A stretch of 57,031 nucleotides of DNA, taken from UBA2283 sp041658955 (GTDB lineage Bacteria > Patescibacteriota > Microgenomatia > UBA12405). How positions within the stretch are numbered: position 1 is the first letter of the stretch; the number at the start of each line of letters is the position of its first letter. The notes below the pieces were generated by a model that was not told where the DNA came from, made no database searches, and was given only the letters and a program-made list of their open reading frames with translations. The position numbers and the translations under genes were made by a program. This document shows positions 34,101 to 42,500 of this stretch, one piece after another. The stretch is taken from assembly GCA_041658955.1 (NCBI GenBank), contig JBAZZE010000004.1, positions 1-57,031 of the forward strand, written 5' to 3'.

Positions 34101-34147
34101 AGTTCATATGCAAAGTATTTGGCGTGATATGGAGTTATTTTTTGCAT
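31115..34147 (-). CDS. SNF2-family helicase/translocase of the RM set
   Basis: 1010 residues from the ATG at 34147; a GTG seven codons earlier lies against the -10 box and is unlikely to be used. Motif I DEVGLGKTIEAG, motif II VIDEAHRLRN, motif III TATPLQNSL, an acidic insert (about 415-435, runs of D and E), then AAEGVNLQFC and QRIGRCHRYGQ in the second RecA lobe. The C-terminal about 350 residues are helical with a long coiled coil. It is close to the RapA/HepA and DISARM-DrmD type of enzymes. Classical type III systems have only Mod and Res, so this is an accessory or alternative motor. Confidence 0.85.
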   Translation of the reverse strand: MQKITPYHAKYFAYELTKRCSSDSLEKLSSTLSNAQVDLNPHQIEAALFAFKSPLSMGAILADEVGLGKTIEAGLVLSQKWAERKRKILLIVPAALRKQWNMELQEKFFLPSVILEAKSFNQAIKDGNLNPFNQEDKIIICSYHFARSKAPYVKQTKWDLSVIDEAHRLRNVYKTSNKIAREIKYSLSDVPKILLTATPLQNSLLELYGLVSIIDDHVFGDLKSFKANYSHAPREQELTSHIKDIKWSTESGVGKGVVTREMGLPDEDEILDPKQLLFTDLRNRLKPVCIRTLRRQVLEYIKYTERKPITQDYIPTKQEIELYDGMSEYLQRPALYALPSSQRQLMTLILRKLLASSSFAIASTLNNLVIKLGLVIDETKKKLETMPPEFDTTDLAQNFEGFEEMSEEWIDDEEGDEDEDSTKKSKVYTKDDIPLMEQEKKDLEKFRGLAKAIFTNSKGDALLVALKKGFEMTKDLGAKQKAIIFTESTITQKYLSETLLPENGYKDKIVLFNGSNNDPKSKEIYKNWLERNKDTDKLTGSKTADMRSALIDYFHDEADIMIATEAAAEGVNLQFCSLVINYDLPWNPQRIEQRIGRCHRYGQKHDVVVINFVNRKNAADSRVYDLLDQKFKLFKGVFGASDEVLGNIESGVDFEKRIAAIYQDCRTTEEINTAFDKLQEEMDDSIQNNLSETRQTLLENFDAEVHEKLKLNLRESTMYLDTYNRWLWDTTRYYLGDNAEFAEHEYSFVLKNNPFPNEEIDAGPYKIGKNIEDAHVYRPGHSLAQRILADIKSKPSDETEIIFNYSDNQTIISVLQPFIGMGGMLKISNFTVESFEAEDNIILSAITDSGDVIEPEIMKKIFQLSADSTTPEQISDENKGKLNELEDKYIKIVSTQIAERNGSFFDHEVDKLDNWAEDVKKGLEIDLRKLDIDIKTAKTNAKKIINLDEKLKAQREIKDWEKKRNDMRRRLFETQDDVELKKEKLLESVEARLAQQAKLETLFTIKWKII

Positions 34148-34158
34148 AGAATGATCTG

Positions 34159-34164
34159 ATTTTA
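34159..34164 (-). promoter_or_regulatory. -10 box of the helicase-mod-res operon
   Basis: TAAAAT on the minus strand, 11 nt before the chosen ATG and overlapping the frame of the GTG at 34168; this decides the start. Confidence 0.5.
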
Positions 34165-34237
34165 TCACTTTTTATCTTGAATCGTACTCAACTATATTGA
34201 ACATGTAGTATTTTAATTGTTGCAACGCGCTAACCCA

Positions 34238-34266
34238 TTGACTTTGCCTCTGGACTGTATCATAAT
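34238..34266 (+). promoter_or_regulatory. Promoter of the secretion (pilin) operon
   Basis: TTGACT (34238-34243), a 17-nt spacer and CATAAT (34261-34266). Transcription should start near 34273. Confidence 0.65.
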
Positions 34267-34287
34267 CCCCTCAAGTTCAGAAGAGCT

Positions 34288-34310
34288 GCCCCTCCGATAG
34301 GGGCTTTTTT
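34288..34310 (+). terminator. Intrinsic terminator in the pilin leader (attenuator-like)
   Basis: GCCCCT-CCGAT-AGGGGC followed by six T. It lies only about 15 nt after the predicted start site and 54 nt before the pilin gene, with no upstream plus-strand gene to terminate. It may attenuate the secretion operon or yield a very short RNA. Confidence 0.75.
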
Positions 34311-34351
34311 GTAGCCAGACCTGCCAAACTATTAACAAATTATTTATTTGT

Positions 34352-34360
34352 AAGGAGGTG
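34352..34360 (+). promoter_or_regulatory. Strong Shine-Dalgarno of the pilin gene
   Basis: AAGGAGGTG, 4 nt before the ATG; fits a protein made in many copies. Confidence 0.8.
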
Positions 34361-34364
34361 GGTT

Positions 34365-34700
34365 ATGAACAAAAAATTAATCACATTATCTTCACTAGCC
34401 ATAACCGCGCTAGCATTTGCATCTCCGGCCTACGCTGCAACAGGTGACGTAGCCAACATCGAAACATTCATCAAGAGTGTCATTCTCATTCTCGTTAAAG
34501 TCGCAGGTCTCGTATCTGCTGGATTCTTTGTCTGGGGTGGATTTGGATATATTACTAGCTCGGGCAATCCAGAGATGCTCGACCGCTCCAAGAAAACTAT
34601 TTTGTACTCTGCAATCGGACTGGCAGTAGTACTAGGTGCATTTGTCTTGACCAACATCGTATCTGACTTGGCGACCGGTGCATTTGGTGCCACGCAGTAA
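34365..34700 (+). CDS. VirB2/TrbC-like conjugative pilin
   Basis: 111 residues. A signal peptide ends at AYAA (about 24), leaving an about 87-residue protein with two membrane helices (about 40-60 and 78-102) and a short polar loop with ITSSGNPEMLDRSKKT. This is the two-helix pilin layout of VirB2/TrbC in Gram-positive-type and CPR secretion loci. It is first in the VirB2-VirB6-PrgI-VirB4-M23 operon. Confidence 0.75.
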   Translation: MNKKLITLSSLAITALAFASPAYAATGDVANIETFIKSVILILVKVAGLVSAGFFVWGGFGYITSSGNPEMLDRSKKTILYSAIGLAVVLGAFVLTNIVSDLATGAFGATQ

Positions 34701-34728
34701 ATACAAAATATGCACAACATAAAACATT

Positions 34729-36006
34729 ATGCGAAAACTGATGCTCTTGGCCGGTATCTTACTGACTTCGTTATTCTTCCCTCATTCTGTCTTGGCCGCA
34801 TCACCAATTCCTGAGATTAGCTCGTTTACTTCTGATACGCTCAAGATAATTACTTTGATTGCTTCAGCTTCTGCCGTATTTTTTCTACTACGCGGTGGAT
34901 ACCTCTACATCACATCAACTGGTAGACCAGAGGCACTAGAAGAAGCCAAGAAAACAATTCGTAATGCTCTGCTTGGGCTCGTGCTTGTCATCGCGGCCAA
35001 TGGGATCGTTTCACTTCTACAAGGAGCACTGGTAGGCAATTCTGATAGTTCTACAATTACCAACCTTCCTCTTACTCAAATTGAGAGTGTAGCGCCTAAC
35101 GAGGGTTTAACCCAAGTTCTCATCGATGCTGTTAATGGCTTTATTCAAAACATTGTGGAAAGTTCCACAAAGCCAGTCGTGGATGGGATCATGACACTTC
35201 TTACAACAACTCCTGAATTACTGACAAACGCCACTATCGTCAAGTTCTGGCTCATCATGCTTGGTATAACCGACACACTCTTTGTACTGGTTGTGGCACT
35301 CTTGGGACTTCAATTTATGAGTGCATCCACATTCGGGTTTGAAGAAATCGAGTTTAAACACCTCCTACCCAGAATTGGGTTAGCGTTCCTCGGAACGAAT
35401 GTATCGTTATTTCTGGCGGATTACGCCGTAAAAACATGTAACGTACTTGTGGCAGGTGTAATATCTGCAACCGGAGGACTCAACCATGCATGGGTCACGA
35501 ACGCAATTACTCTACAAAATATTACAACTGGTACAGCTCCGCTCATCACTTTGATTTTTCTACTTCTGTTCTTGATCGTAGCGATTGTGCTTCTACTTAT
35601 GTATATCAGCCGTTTGATTGTTATAGCTCTTGGAGCTGTACTCTCTCCATTCATATTCTTACTTTGGACACTCCCTAAGACCGCCGACTTTGCTGAAATG
35701 GCAATTAAGAGCTATCTAGTCTCAGTATTTATGATTTTTATTCATGTCGTAACTATTCAACTGGCCGGATCATTCCTGGCACTACCTGAGCAAACCAATA
35801 ACTCACTAATCTCAATTGCGGTAGCCATTGGACTTTTACTCACGTTGCTTAAGATCCCAAGCTTCTTGATGCAACTAATTTTATTTTCTCGAAGTGTGGG
35901 AACGGTCAAACACATGGGAAGTCAGATTATTAACGTCATGAGTACTGATACAGCTCACAAAGGTACAGTTGGCTCCAAGACACCTAGAAAGACCTTAAAC
36001 GTATGA
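34729..36006 (+). CDS. VirB6/TrbL-like channel protein with VirB2-like N-terminal module
   Basis: 425 residues. A signal peptide or anchor (about 1-23) is followed by a segment (30-100) similar to the pilin encoded upstream: both share the order F..GG..YITS.G.PE.L...KKTI..A..GL. The remainder has five or six membrane helices, with a large loop about 115-175, matching VirB6/TrbL inner-membrane channel proteins. The pilin-like head looks like a fusion or duplication. It overlaps the PrgI-like gene by 4 nt (ATGA). Confidence 0.75.
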   Translation: MRKLMLLAGILLTSLFFPHSVLAASPIPEISSFTSDTLKIITLIASASAVFFLLRGGYLYITSTGRPEALEEAKKTIRNALLGLVLVIAANGIVSLLQGALVGNSDSSTITNLPLTQIESVAPNEGLTQVLIDAVNGFIQNIVESSTKPVVDGIMTLLTTTPELLTNATIVKFWLIMLGITDTLFVLVVALLGLQFMSASTFGFEEIEFKHLLPRIGLAFLGTNVSLFLADYAVKTCNVLVAGVISATGGLNHAWVTNAITLQNITTGTAPLITLIFLLLFLIVAIVLLLMYISRLIVIALGAVLSPFIFLLWTLPKTADFAEMAIKSYLVSVFMIFIHVVTIQLAGSFLALPEQTNNSLISIAVAIGLLLTLLKIPSFLMQLILFSRSVGTVKHMGSQIINVMSTDTAHKGTVGSKTPRKTLNV

Positions 36007-36473
36007 GAACAACAATCATTCCAGCACAAATCACGACAGTTGAAGACAAAATCGCAGGATCTCTCAATTTCGCACAGATACTACTTCTGATGTTGCCTGT
36101 TCTCTGGGGGACACTGGTATATGCGATATTTATTCCAACGATGAAGCTAGCTCCGTACAAGGTAAGCTTGGTGCTATTGGTTAGTGCTACCTCACTTATT
36201 TTGGCGATCCGAGTTAAAGATAAAATCATTGCGGAATGGATTGGAATATTACTTCGCTACAAATTACGTCCGAAATTCTATATCTTCAATAAAAATGACA
36301 TAACTGAGCGGTTAGTTGATTTGCCATTTGAATCTGTAGCAAACCACAAAAAGGCAGTAGCAAAAACAACCAAGAGGCTCACTAAAGAACTGTCGGTCAA
36401 GGAGCTTATCAAATTTGAGCAGGCAATGGCATCAAAGAATCTGGCTGTATCGTTTCGGTACGGGAGGAAATGA
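36003..36473 (+). CDS. PrgI/VirB3-like inner-membrane protein
   Basis: 156 residues, PrgI family (PcfH-like): IPAQITTVEDKIAGSLNFAQ leads into two close membrane helices (about 25-45 and 50-68) and a cytoplasmic basic tail that includes LRYKLRPKFYIFNK. In conjugation loci this protein sits before VirB4 as a VirB3 equivalent. Overlaps both neighbours by 4 nt. Confidence 0.82.
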   Translation: MRTTIIPAQITTVEDKIAGSLNFAQILLLMLPVLWGTLVYAIFIPTMKLAPYKVSLVLLVSATSLILAIRVKDKIIAEWIGILLRYKLRPKFYIFNKNDITERLVDLPFESVANHKKAVAKTTKRLTKELSVKELIKFEQAMASKNLAVSFRYGRK

Positions 36474-37087
36474 CTATGACACTATTCAATAAATCTCAAT
36501 CATCGCGACAGCAAATACAAATCAAAAAAGTCTTGGATAATGTTCTGGTTTTGCCTAACCAGGAATATCGGTTGATTTTGGAAACCTCATCCATAAACTT
36601 CGAGCTCAAGAGTGAAGAGGAACAGGACGTCATGATCGATAGTTTCCAAAACTTTCTAAATGCCTTACCTTGCCAGATTCAAATCTTGGTACGAGTTCGT
36701 GAGATTGATATCGACAAATATGCTGAAGATGTGGCTAGATCAAAAGATAAAGAGAAAGATCCGATCTATCGCAAGCAAATCGAGGGATATAGTGCTTTTG
36801 TTAAAAAACTTGTATCTGGTAATAGCATTCTCTCAAGACGATTTTATATTGTCTTGCCGTATCACCACCCAGACCGGCACGAAGATTGGAAAGTAATCAA
36901 AGAACATTTAAATCTAAATCGCGATATTGTCGTCAAAGGCTTGGAGCGGATGCAGATGAAAGCTAAAACTCTCTCTAGTATCGAGATTATTAACTTGTTC
37001 TACAGTTTTTATAACCCTGAATCGGTTAAGACCCAGGCGGTTACAAAAGAAGCATTATCGGCATTATTCAAACACAATTATGTTTAA
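36470..37087 (+). CDS. TraC/VirB4 N-terminal-domain-like protein
   Basis: 205 residues; the ATG at 36470 overlaps the preceding stop, and a second ATG at 36476 is equally possible. The sequence resembles the N-terminal domain that precedes the motor in TraC/VirB4 proteins (ALPCQIQILVRVREID, then RRFYIVLPYHHP). It has no Walker motifs. The next gene encodes a full VirB4, so this may be a separate subunit docking VirB4 to the membrane. It overlaps VirB4 by 8 nt. Confidence 0.7.
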   Translation: MTMTLFNKSQSSRQQIQIKKVLDNVLVLPNQEYRLILETSSINFELKSEEEQDVMIDSFQNFLNALPCQIQILVRVREIDIDKYAEDVARSKDKEKDPIYRKQIEGYSAFVKKLVSGNSILSRRFYIVLPYHHPDRHEDWKVIKEHLNLNRDIVVKGLERMQMKAKTLSSIEIINLFYSFYNPESVKTQAVTKEALSALFKHNYV

Positions 37088-38867
37088 TATCACCAAAATC
37101 AAACCTATTCGTGATTGGCAAAAGCGCCAAAAGAAAAAACGCTTAGCGCACCAAGCTATCAACGTCACGTTTGGCGAACAAGACCAACTCGACCTTATTT
37201 CCTATGCCGGACTTAAAGAGGAATCGAGCTATTTACAGATAAACGATACTTTTGTCCGAACACTCTTTGTTTCGGGATACCCATATGTTGCCTCTACTGG
37301 CTGGCTTTCAATGCTGGTGAACTTTAACCACAATATTGACATTAATTATCACGTTGAACAGATTGATCCTCTCATAGCTCTGCCCAAGCTTAACCGCAAA
37401 ATCACAGAACTTGAGTCCACCAAGCGCACCATGCTCAAAGAAGGACGGGTTATCGGAAGTGAAATCACTGATCCGCTTGAATCTGCCATGGAACTCAAAG
37501 ATAAAATTCAGCGGGGCATGGAAAAACTGTTCCAAGTTTCCATATATATGACTGTCACCGCTGAGAGCTTGGTCGAACTGGATAAAGTGACGAAGCTGTT
37601 AGAAACGGTTATGCAGACAAGGCTTTTCTATATAAAACCCGCGACTTTCCAACAAGTCGAAGCCCTGCAATCAGTCTTACCTCGAGGTGAAAATAAGCTG
37701 GCTCAAAAGAGAAACTTGGATAGCTCAAGTGCTGCGCTTACATTCCCATTTGTGTCCTCCGAACTGGTACAGGAGTCCGGAATCCTCTATGGCATCAACA
37801 AATCGAATAATTCTCTGGTTATCATTGACCGCTACAGTCTAAACAATGCCAACTCCATTATTTTTGCCCAGTCTGGTTCAGGCAAGAGCTTTACTGCCAA
37901 AGTAGAGATCCTGCGTCACCTCATGCAAGGTACAAAAGTCATAGTCATTGATCCAGAACGCGAATATAAGCAACTGGCTAAAAGCGTCAACGGAACCTAT
38001 ATCAAACTATCAAGCACCTCGAAAGAAAAGATTAACCCATTTGATTACTCCCAAACCTCCGTCACGGGTGAGAATAGCCTCGCTGAGCACATACAAGACC
38101 TCACAGAGCTCATATCGCTCATGGTTGGCAGTCTGACTTCGGAAGAGCGGGCAACCGTTGATCGCGCGCTCCTGCAAACATATAAAAATGCGGGCATGAG
38201 TAAACGCAAGAATGGTAGGAAACCAGCGAAAATTGTCTATCCAGTCCTCAAGGATTTCTATAAGGAACTAAAATCAATGAAGCACAAAGACCTCTGTAAC
38301 AGACTTGAGCGGTTTGTAAAAGGCTCACTTGGTGGTGTTTTTGATTCTCAGACAAATATCGAGATGAATAATCGCCTTGTAGTGTTTGATATCAAGGATC
38401 TCAATGAATCACTTCGTCAGATCATGATGATGGTGGTTGCCAATTTCGTCCATAGTGAGGTCAAACAGAACCCACAAAAAAGAATGCTGGTCATTGATGA
38501 GGGTTGGATTCTACTACAGGAGCCAGAAAGCGCCCGATTTATCTCAGGACTTGTCAGGCGCGCCAGAAAATACTATCTGGGGGTCACAATCATTACTCAA
38601 CAAGCAAATGACTTCCTGTCACAGGAGTACGGGAAGGCTATTGCTAGCCAATCTTCGCTTCGTATTCTCATGCGCCAAGATACTACCACCATCAAAAAAG
38701 TGGCGGAAGAATTCCATCTTTCGGCCTTTGAACAGCATTACCTATTAACGTGTGAACGCGGTGAGGCTCTCATCATTGCTGATCAAAACCATGTAGCTGT
38801 AAAAGTGGTTGCCTCCGAAGAAGAGCACCCACTCCTCACAACCGATCCTCGGGAGATCTACATCTGA
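37080..38867 (+). CDS. virB4: VirB4/TraC-like ATPase
   Basis: 595 residues. An N-terminal domain (1-245) is followed by the RecA-like motor: Walker A AQSGSGKSFTAK near 265-272, DPEREYKQL, and Walker B LVIDEGWILL near 468-475, with ITQQANDFL and LRILMRQDT in the C-terminal part. VirB4 proteins energise pilus assembly and substrate transfer. It is the core ATPase of the secretion operon. Confidence 0.92.
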   Translation: MFNITKIKPIRDWQKRQKKKRLAHQAINVTFGEQDQLDLISYAGLKEESSYLQINDTFVRTLFVSGYPYVASTGWLSMLVNFNHNIDINYHVEQIDPLIALPKLNRKITELESTKRTMLKEGRVIGSEITDPLESAMELKDKIQRGMEKLFQVSIYMTVTAESLVELDKVTKLLETVMQTRLFYIKPATFQQVEALQSVLPRGENKLAQKRNLDSSSAALTFPFVSSELVQESGILYGINKSNNSLVIIDRYSLNNANSIIFAQSGSGKSFTAKVEILRHLMQGTKVIVIDPEREYKQLAKSVNGTYIKLSSTSKEKINPFDYSQTSVTGENSLAEHIQDLTELISLMVGSLTSEERATVDRALLQTYKNAGMSKRKNGRKPAKIVYPVLKDFYKELKSMKHKDLCNRLERFVKGSLGGVFDSQTNIEMNNRLVVFDIKDLNESLRQIMMMVVANFVHSEVKQNPQKRMLVIDEGWILLQEPESARFISGLVRRARKYYLGVTIITQQANDFLSQEYGKAIASQSSLRILMRQDTTTIKKVAEEFHLSAFEQHYLLTCERGEALIIADQNHVAVKVVASEEEHPLLTTDPREIYI

Positions 38868-38868
38868 C

Positions 38869-39477
38869 ATGAATCCAAAACTGTTCCTAACCCTCTGGTC
38901 GTTTCGCAAGGAACTAAAATTCGTATTCCTAGCATTCCTCACTATCCTCATGGTGCCGGTTATCGGGGTCATCTTACTCACCAGAGTAGGTATCAACATC
39001 ATTTCCGATAAATTAGTTGAAAGTAACCCAGTCACACAGTCAATTGAGATCAAAGATCCAACGTCCGGAGAAGTTGTTAAATCCATATCTCCACAGGTCG
39101 CTTGGCCTGTTCACGGGGTAATAACACTAGAATTTGGCCAATCCAGTCTCTATCAAGTCTTTCACACTGGTATTGATATTGCGAACCCCTCAGGGCAAAT
39201 CGGTGATCTTATCAACCCCGCAATGGATGGCGAAGTCATGTATGCTGGAGAAATATTCTGGGGGTATGGAAAGCACGTTATCATTGACCACGGTAACAAT
39301 ATAACGAGCATCTATGGCCACTTAGATAAGATTTTCGTCTACAAAGGCCAGAAAGTAACTATTACAGACACCATTGGGAAAGAGGGACAAACTGGATGGG
39401 CTACCGGACCACACTTACACTTTGAAACGAGGATATATGGGATTCCGGTTAATCCAAGAGTATTTTTAGGCGAATGA
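38869..39477 (+). CDS. M23-family peptidoglycan endopeptidase of the secretion locus
   Basis: 202 residues from the ATG one nt after the VirB4 stop codon (TGA C ATG). One membrane anchor (about 18-40), then the LytM/M23 fold: FHTGIDIAN (metal His and Asp), YGHLDKI and GPHLHFETR, so all zinc ligands are present. It would cut peptides in the cell wall to let the conjugation channel through. The last gene of the operon by distance; the next gene has its own -10 box. Confidence 0.88.
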   Translation: MNPKLFLTLWSFRKELKFVFLAFLTILMVPVIGVILLTRVGINIISDKLVESNPVTQSIEIKDPTSGEVVKSISPQVAWPVHGVITLEFGQSSLYQVFHTGIDIANPSGQIGDLINPAMDGEVMYAGEIFWGYGKHVIIDHGNNITSIYGHLDKIFVYKGQKVTITDTIGKEGQTGWATGPHLHFETRIYGIPVNPRVFLGE

Positions 39478-39498
39478 ATAAATACTTTCGTATTGAAT

Positions 39499-39504
39499 TA
39501 TAAT
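39499..39504 (+). promoter_or_regulatory. -10 box of the giant nuclease-like gene
   Basis: TATAAT overlaps the earliest possible ATG (39503), so that ATG cannot be in the mRNA; it leaves the ATG at 39521 with a leader of about 9 nt. Confidence 0.6.
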
Positions 39505-39520
39505 GTTTCTAGGGTTATTT

Positions 39521-42500
39521 ATGAGTAAAACTGGTGGAAAAGCAACATATAAGGGAATTAATGCACAGTCATGGGCAGCATTATCATTATTTCTTCAATA
39601 CGTCAGAAGCTCCAATCTTGATCACATAGCTTTTGAACAGGATGAGCTCAAAGACTTTGACTTGGTTTTCTCCTCAGGAAAAAAAATTATTTGTGAATCC
39701 AAAACAGAAAGAGTTACCCATGGTGTCATCAAAGGTATATTAGATAACCTGATTGATAATAAAAAGGTAGGAACTGATGATGAAATACTTATTATTTGCC
39801 AGGATTTAAGTCCAGATGCACAGGGTGATGTTGAAAACGTAAAGTATTTTGAGGAAATAAAGGAGAAATTAAAGAAAAAAGGATTTACTGACCAGCATTT
39901 AGAATTACTACCCAAAATCAAGTTTTGGAAAGTTGATCAAGATACTAATGAATTTATTGTAACGACACTACTTGCTGAAATTCTGGGTGCATGGTTTCCT
40001 GATACAACCTTTGATGAAATAGTAAGCAATATTCTTATTGATAGAGTTTATAAAGGATCTCAACTAGGTAAAACATTTACGAAGGATGAGTTTTACAAGC
40101 AGATTGATGAGAGAAAAAAACAGGTTCAAGATGATGCAGGCTATAAAGATGAACAAAAGGAAAAAATAGAAAGAATAAATAAATTGCTCACAGCAATTGA
40201 TAGTCCAACCAGCCAAGACTGGTGCAATAACGAAATAACTCTTCTTACTACCACTCCTGATCTCTATTACCTCACAATAAAAAAGCTAGACGGTCTTCCA
40301 AATCTTAATCTACCTCAATGGGATAACTTATGGAAAGCAGCAGCCAGAGGAACATTCTCGATAAATGTTTTCGAAATTTTCCAAAAGAATGTAAATGATC
40401 CAGAAAACCAGGAATATTTAATCAACTTTTTACCAACAGTTATTGAAAGGATATTAAGTTTTTATAGGCAAGAATTTATTGTTGTGGACATTGTGAAGAT
40501 CTGTTCAGCAATTCTTGACCAGACACACAAGTACGACAAACAAATATTTGAAATACTAAAAAGCTTAATCGAGGTCAATACCAAAGAGGTCTTCTTTATC
40601 AAAAAATCACATCGTAAGGAATGGGAGCAAGAACAAACAACGGAGGCGTTAGAAAAACTTTATCAGAAAGCAGAAGAGAGTGTTAAAAAAGAAATTGTCG
40701 CCTTTATTTTTATGTTTTTTGATTTGGTGAGTGATGATGGTGAGTACTGGCACTATACCCCAGACTCCATTTTTGGAATCCTCAAAATACATACGGAAGC
40801 TGATGTTGAGTCTAGAATTATATCTTTATCGGAAGAACTGTCAAAACAATATGAGAAATTTTATAACAGACATGGCAGAAGATCCACATATCAGGGCTGG
40901 GAACACATGGGTTTTACAAATACTGATAGGCATTTTATTACTCATATATTGCAGCCAATATTAACTCAGTATTATGCAGCTAATCCTGATGCAGCGTGGA
41001 AATTTATTACCGAAAAATTAATTACAGTAAAACAAGATTTAGTATCAGCAGAGAAACCAGATTATTTAAATAGAGCTTCTGTTCCAGTAATAATTAGTGC
41101 TTATTTAGATCCTAAATATAAAAAGGAAGCACTCGCAATAATCAAAGACTTTGTAGAAATGCGAAAAGGAATTCCTCATAAGACAGAGCTGATTTACAAG
41201 CAAGTAGGCGGAGACGCGTTTTCTGATGATCAAAAATGGGAACTTGTAAAATTACAACTCGATTATGAACCATACAAAGGCATCCCTGCTAATGATCATG
41301 TAGAAAAAATAGTTAGTGAGTTAGCAAATAAAGGACATGAGGATGCATTAGCTGCTTTGGAGGCATGGGGAAAAAACCCTGAGTATAATAAGTTTCGAGG
41401 AGTTCTAGAAGGAAATATTACTTCAAATGTTCCAGGTCTACTTGCGAACCCAAAGACGAAGAGCAGGGGCATAGCCATTTTAAGAGAGTTTCTCAAAAGT
41501 GACTATTTCATAAATAAACAGGGAGAGTGGGACGTATGGCAAACAGCTAGAGTTTTATCACAGGTTTTGGTTGAAGACTTTGAAGAAGGAAAGGCAATTA
41601 TCCAGGAAATATGGGTTCAAGATTCACTCACTCATAATCAGCAGATTGTAATTACTAGTAGTATTAATGACATTGAAAATAATGATAGTTTAATTGCAAG
41701 AATTTATGATGAGATAGTTTCATCTTGGCTCACTGATTGTAAAGATGATGTAAAACTTTTTATAGCAAAAATACCTGATGTCCAATCAAGATTGTCCGTT
41801 GTTCGATATGGAGACAAACTAGCAAAGGCAAAAAAGTATGAAGGTGCAATAAAAATTGCCAGATTCTTTATTGATGATCCAGATCCGACTTTAGAAAACG
41901 ATCCTAATGACCCAGAAGGAAAACACAATCTCCATGAGCAGGTTAAAAAGGGCAAGGACGTAAATGAGATTACTACAATTAGAGCCTCAGTCGCATGGAT
42001 ATTACAAAGTATAGCCATATTGCCAGGGCGTGATTATATTCCTGAGATTATTCCGCTAGTAGAAAAACTAACTAAAGACGAAAATTATTACGTAAGGGCG
42101 TACGCTTGTATCCCATTAGAACAGCTAATGACCGTAAGGCATACTGTTTTACCCACTGATTCCACGGAAAGATTCCTCAGTATTGAGGTTGCAAATGAAA
42201 TTGAGCGGATCGCTTATGCAATGTTGCGAAATAAAGAGAACTGGGGACTAGAACAAATAATGATGGGAATTTTGAGACTTTTTTATAACGTTAGAAGCGT
42301 TACCACTGAGGAGGCAAAGGAAATATTGAATACTTTCTTGGAAACTAAGAATGACAAAATTATTGAAGAAGCCAGAAGCTTATTTATTTTCTTTGCAGAG
42401 TTTAGAGCAGGTGCAATCGATGAGGAGAAACTGAAATACGTTTATAGCAAAGAAAGAATAGCAGAGTTAACGGATTTTGATGATACTTACTTCAAGGAAT

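Noticed and set aside
36470..37087. Frameshifted first half of VirB4
   Set aside because: The following VirB4 gene already has its own complete N-terminal domain, so this is a separate gene.
39503..39520. Six extra codons at the start of the giant nuclease-like protein
   Set aside because: The ATG overlaps the TATAAT box and would not be in the transcript.
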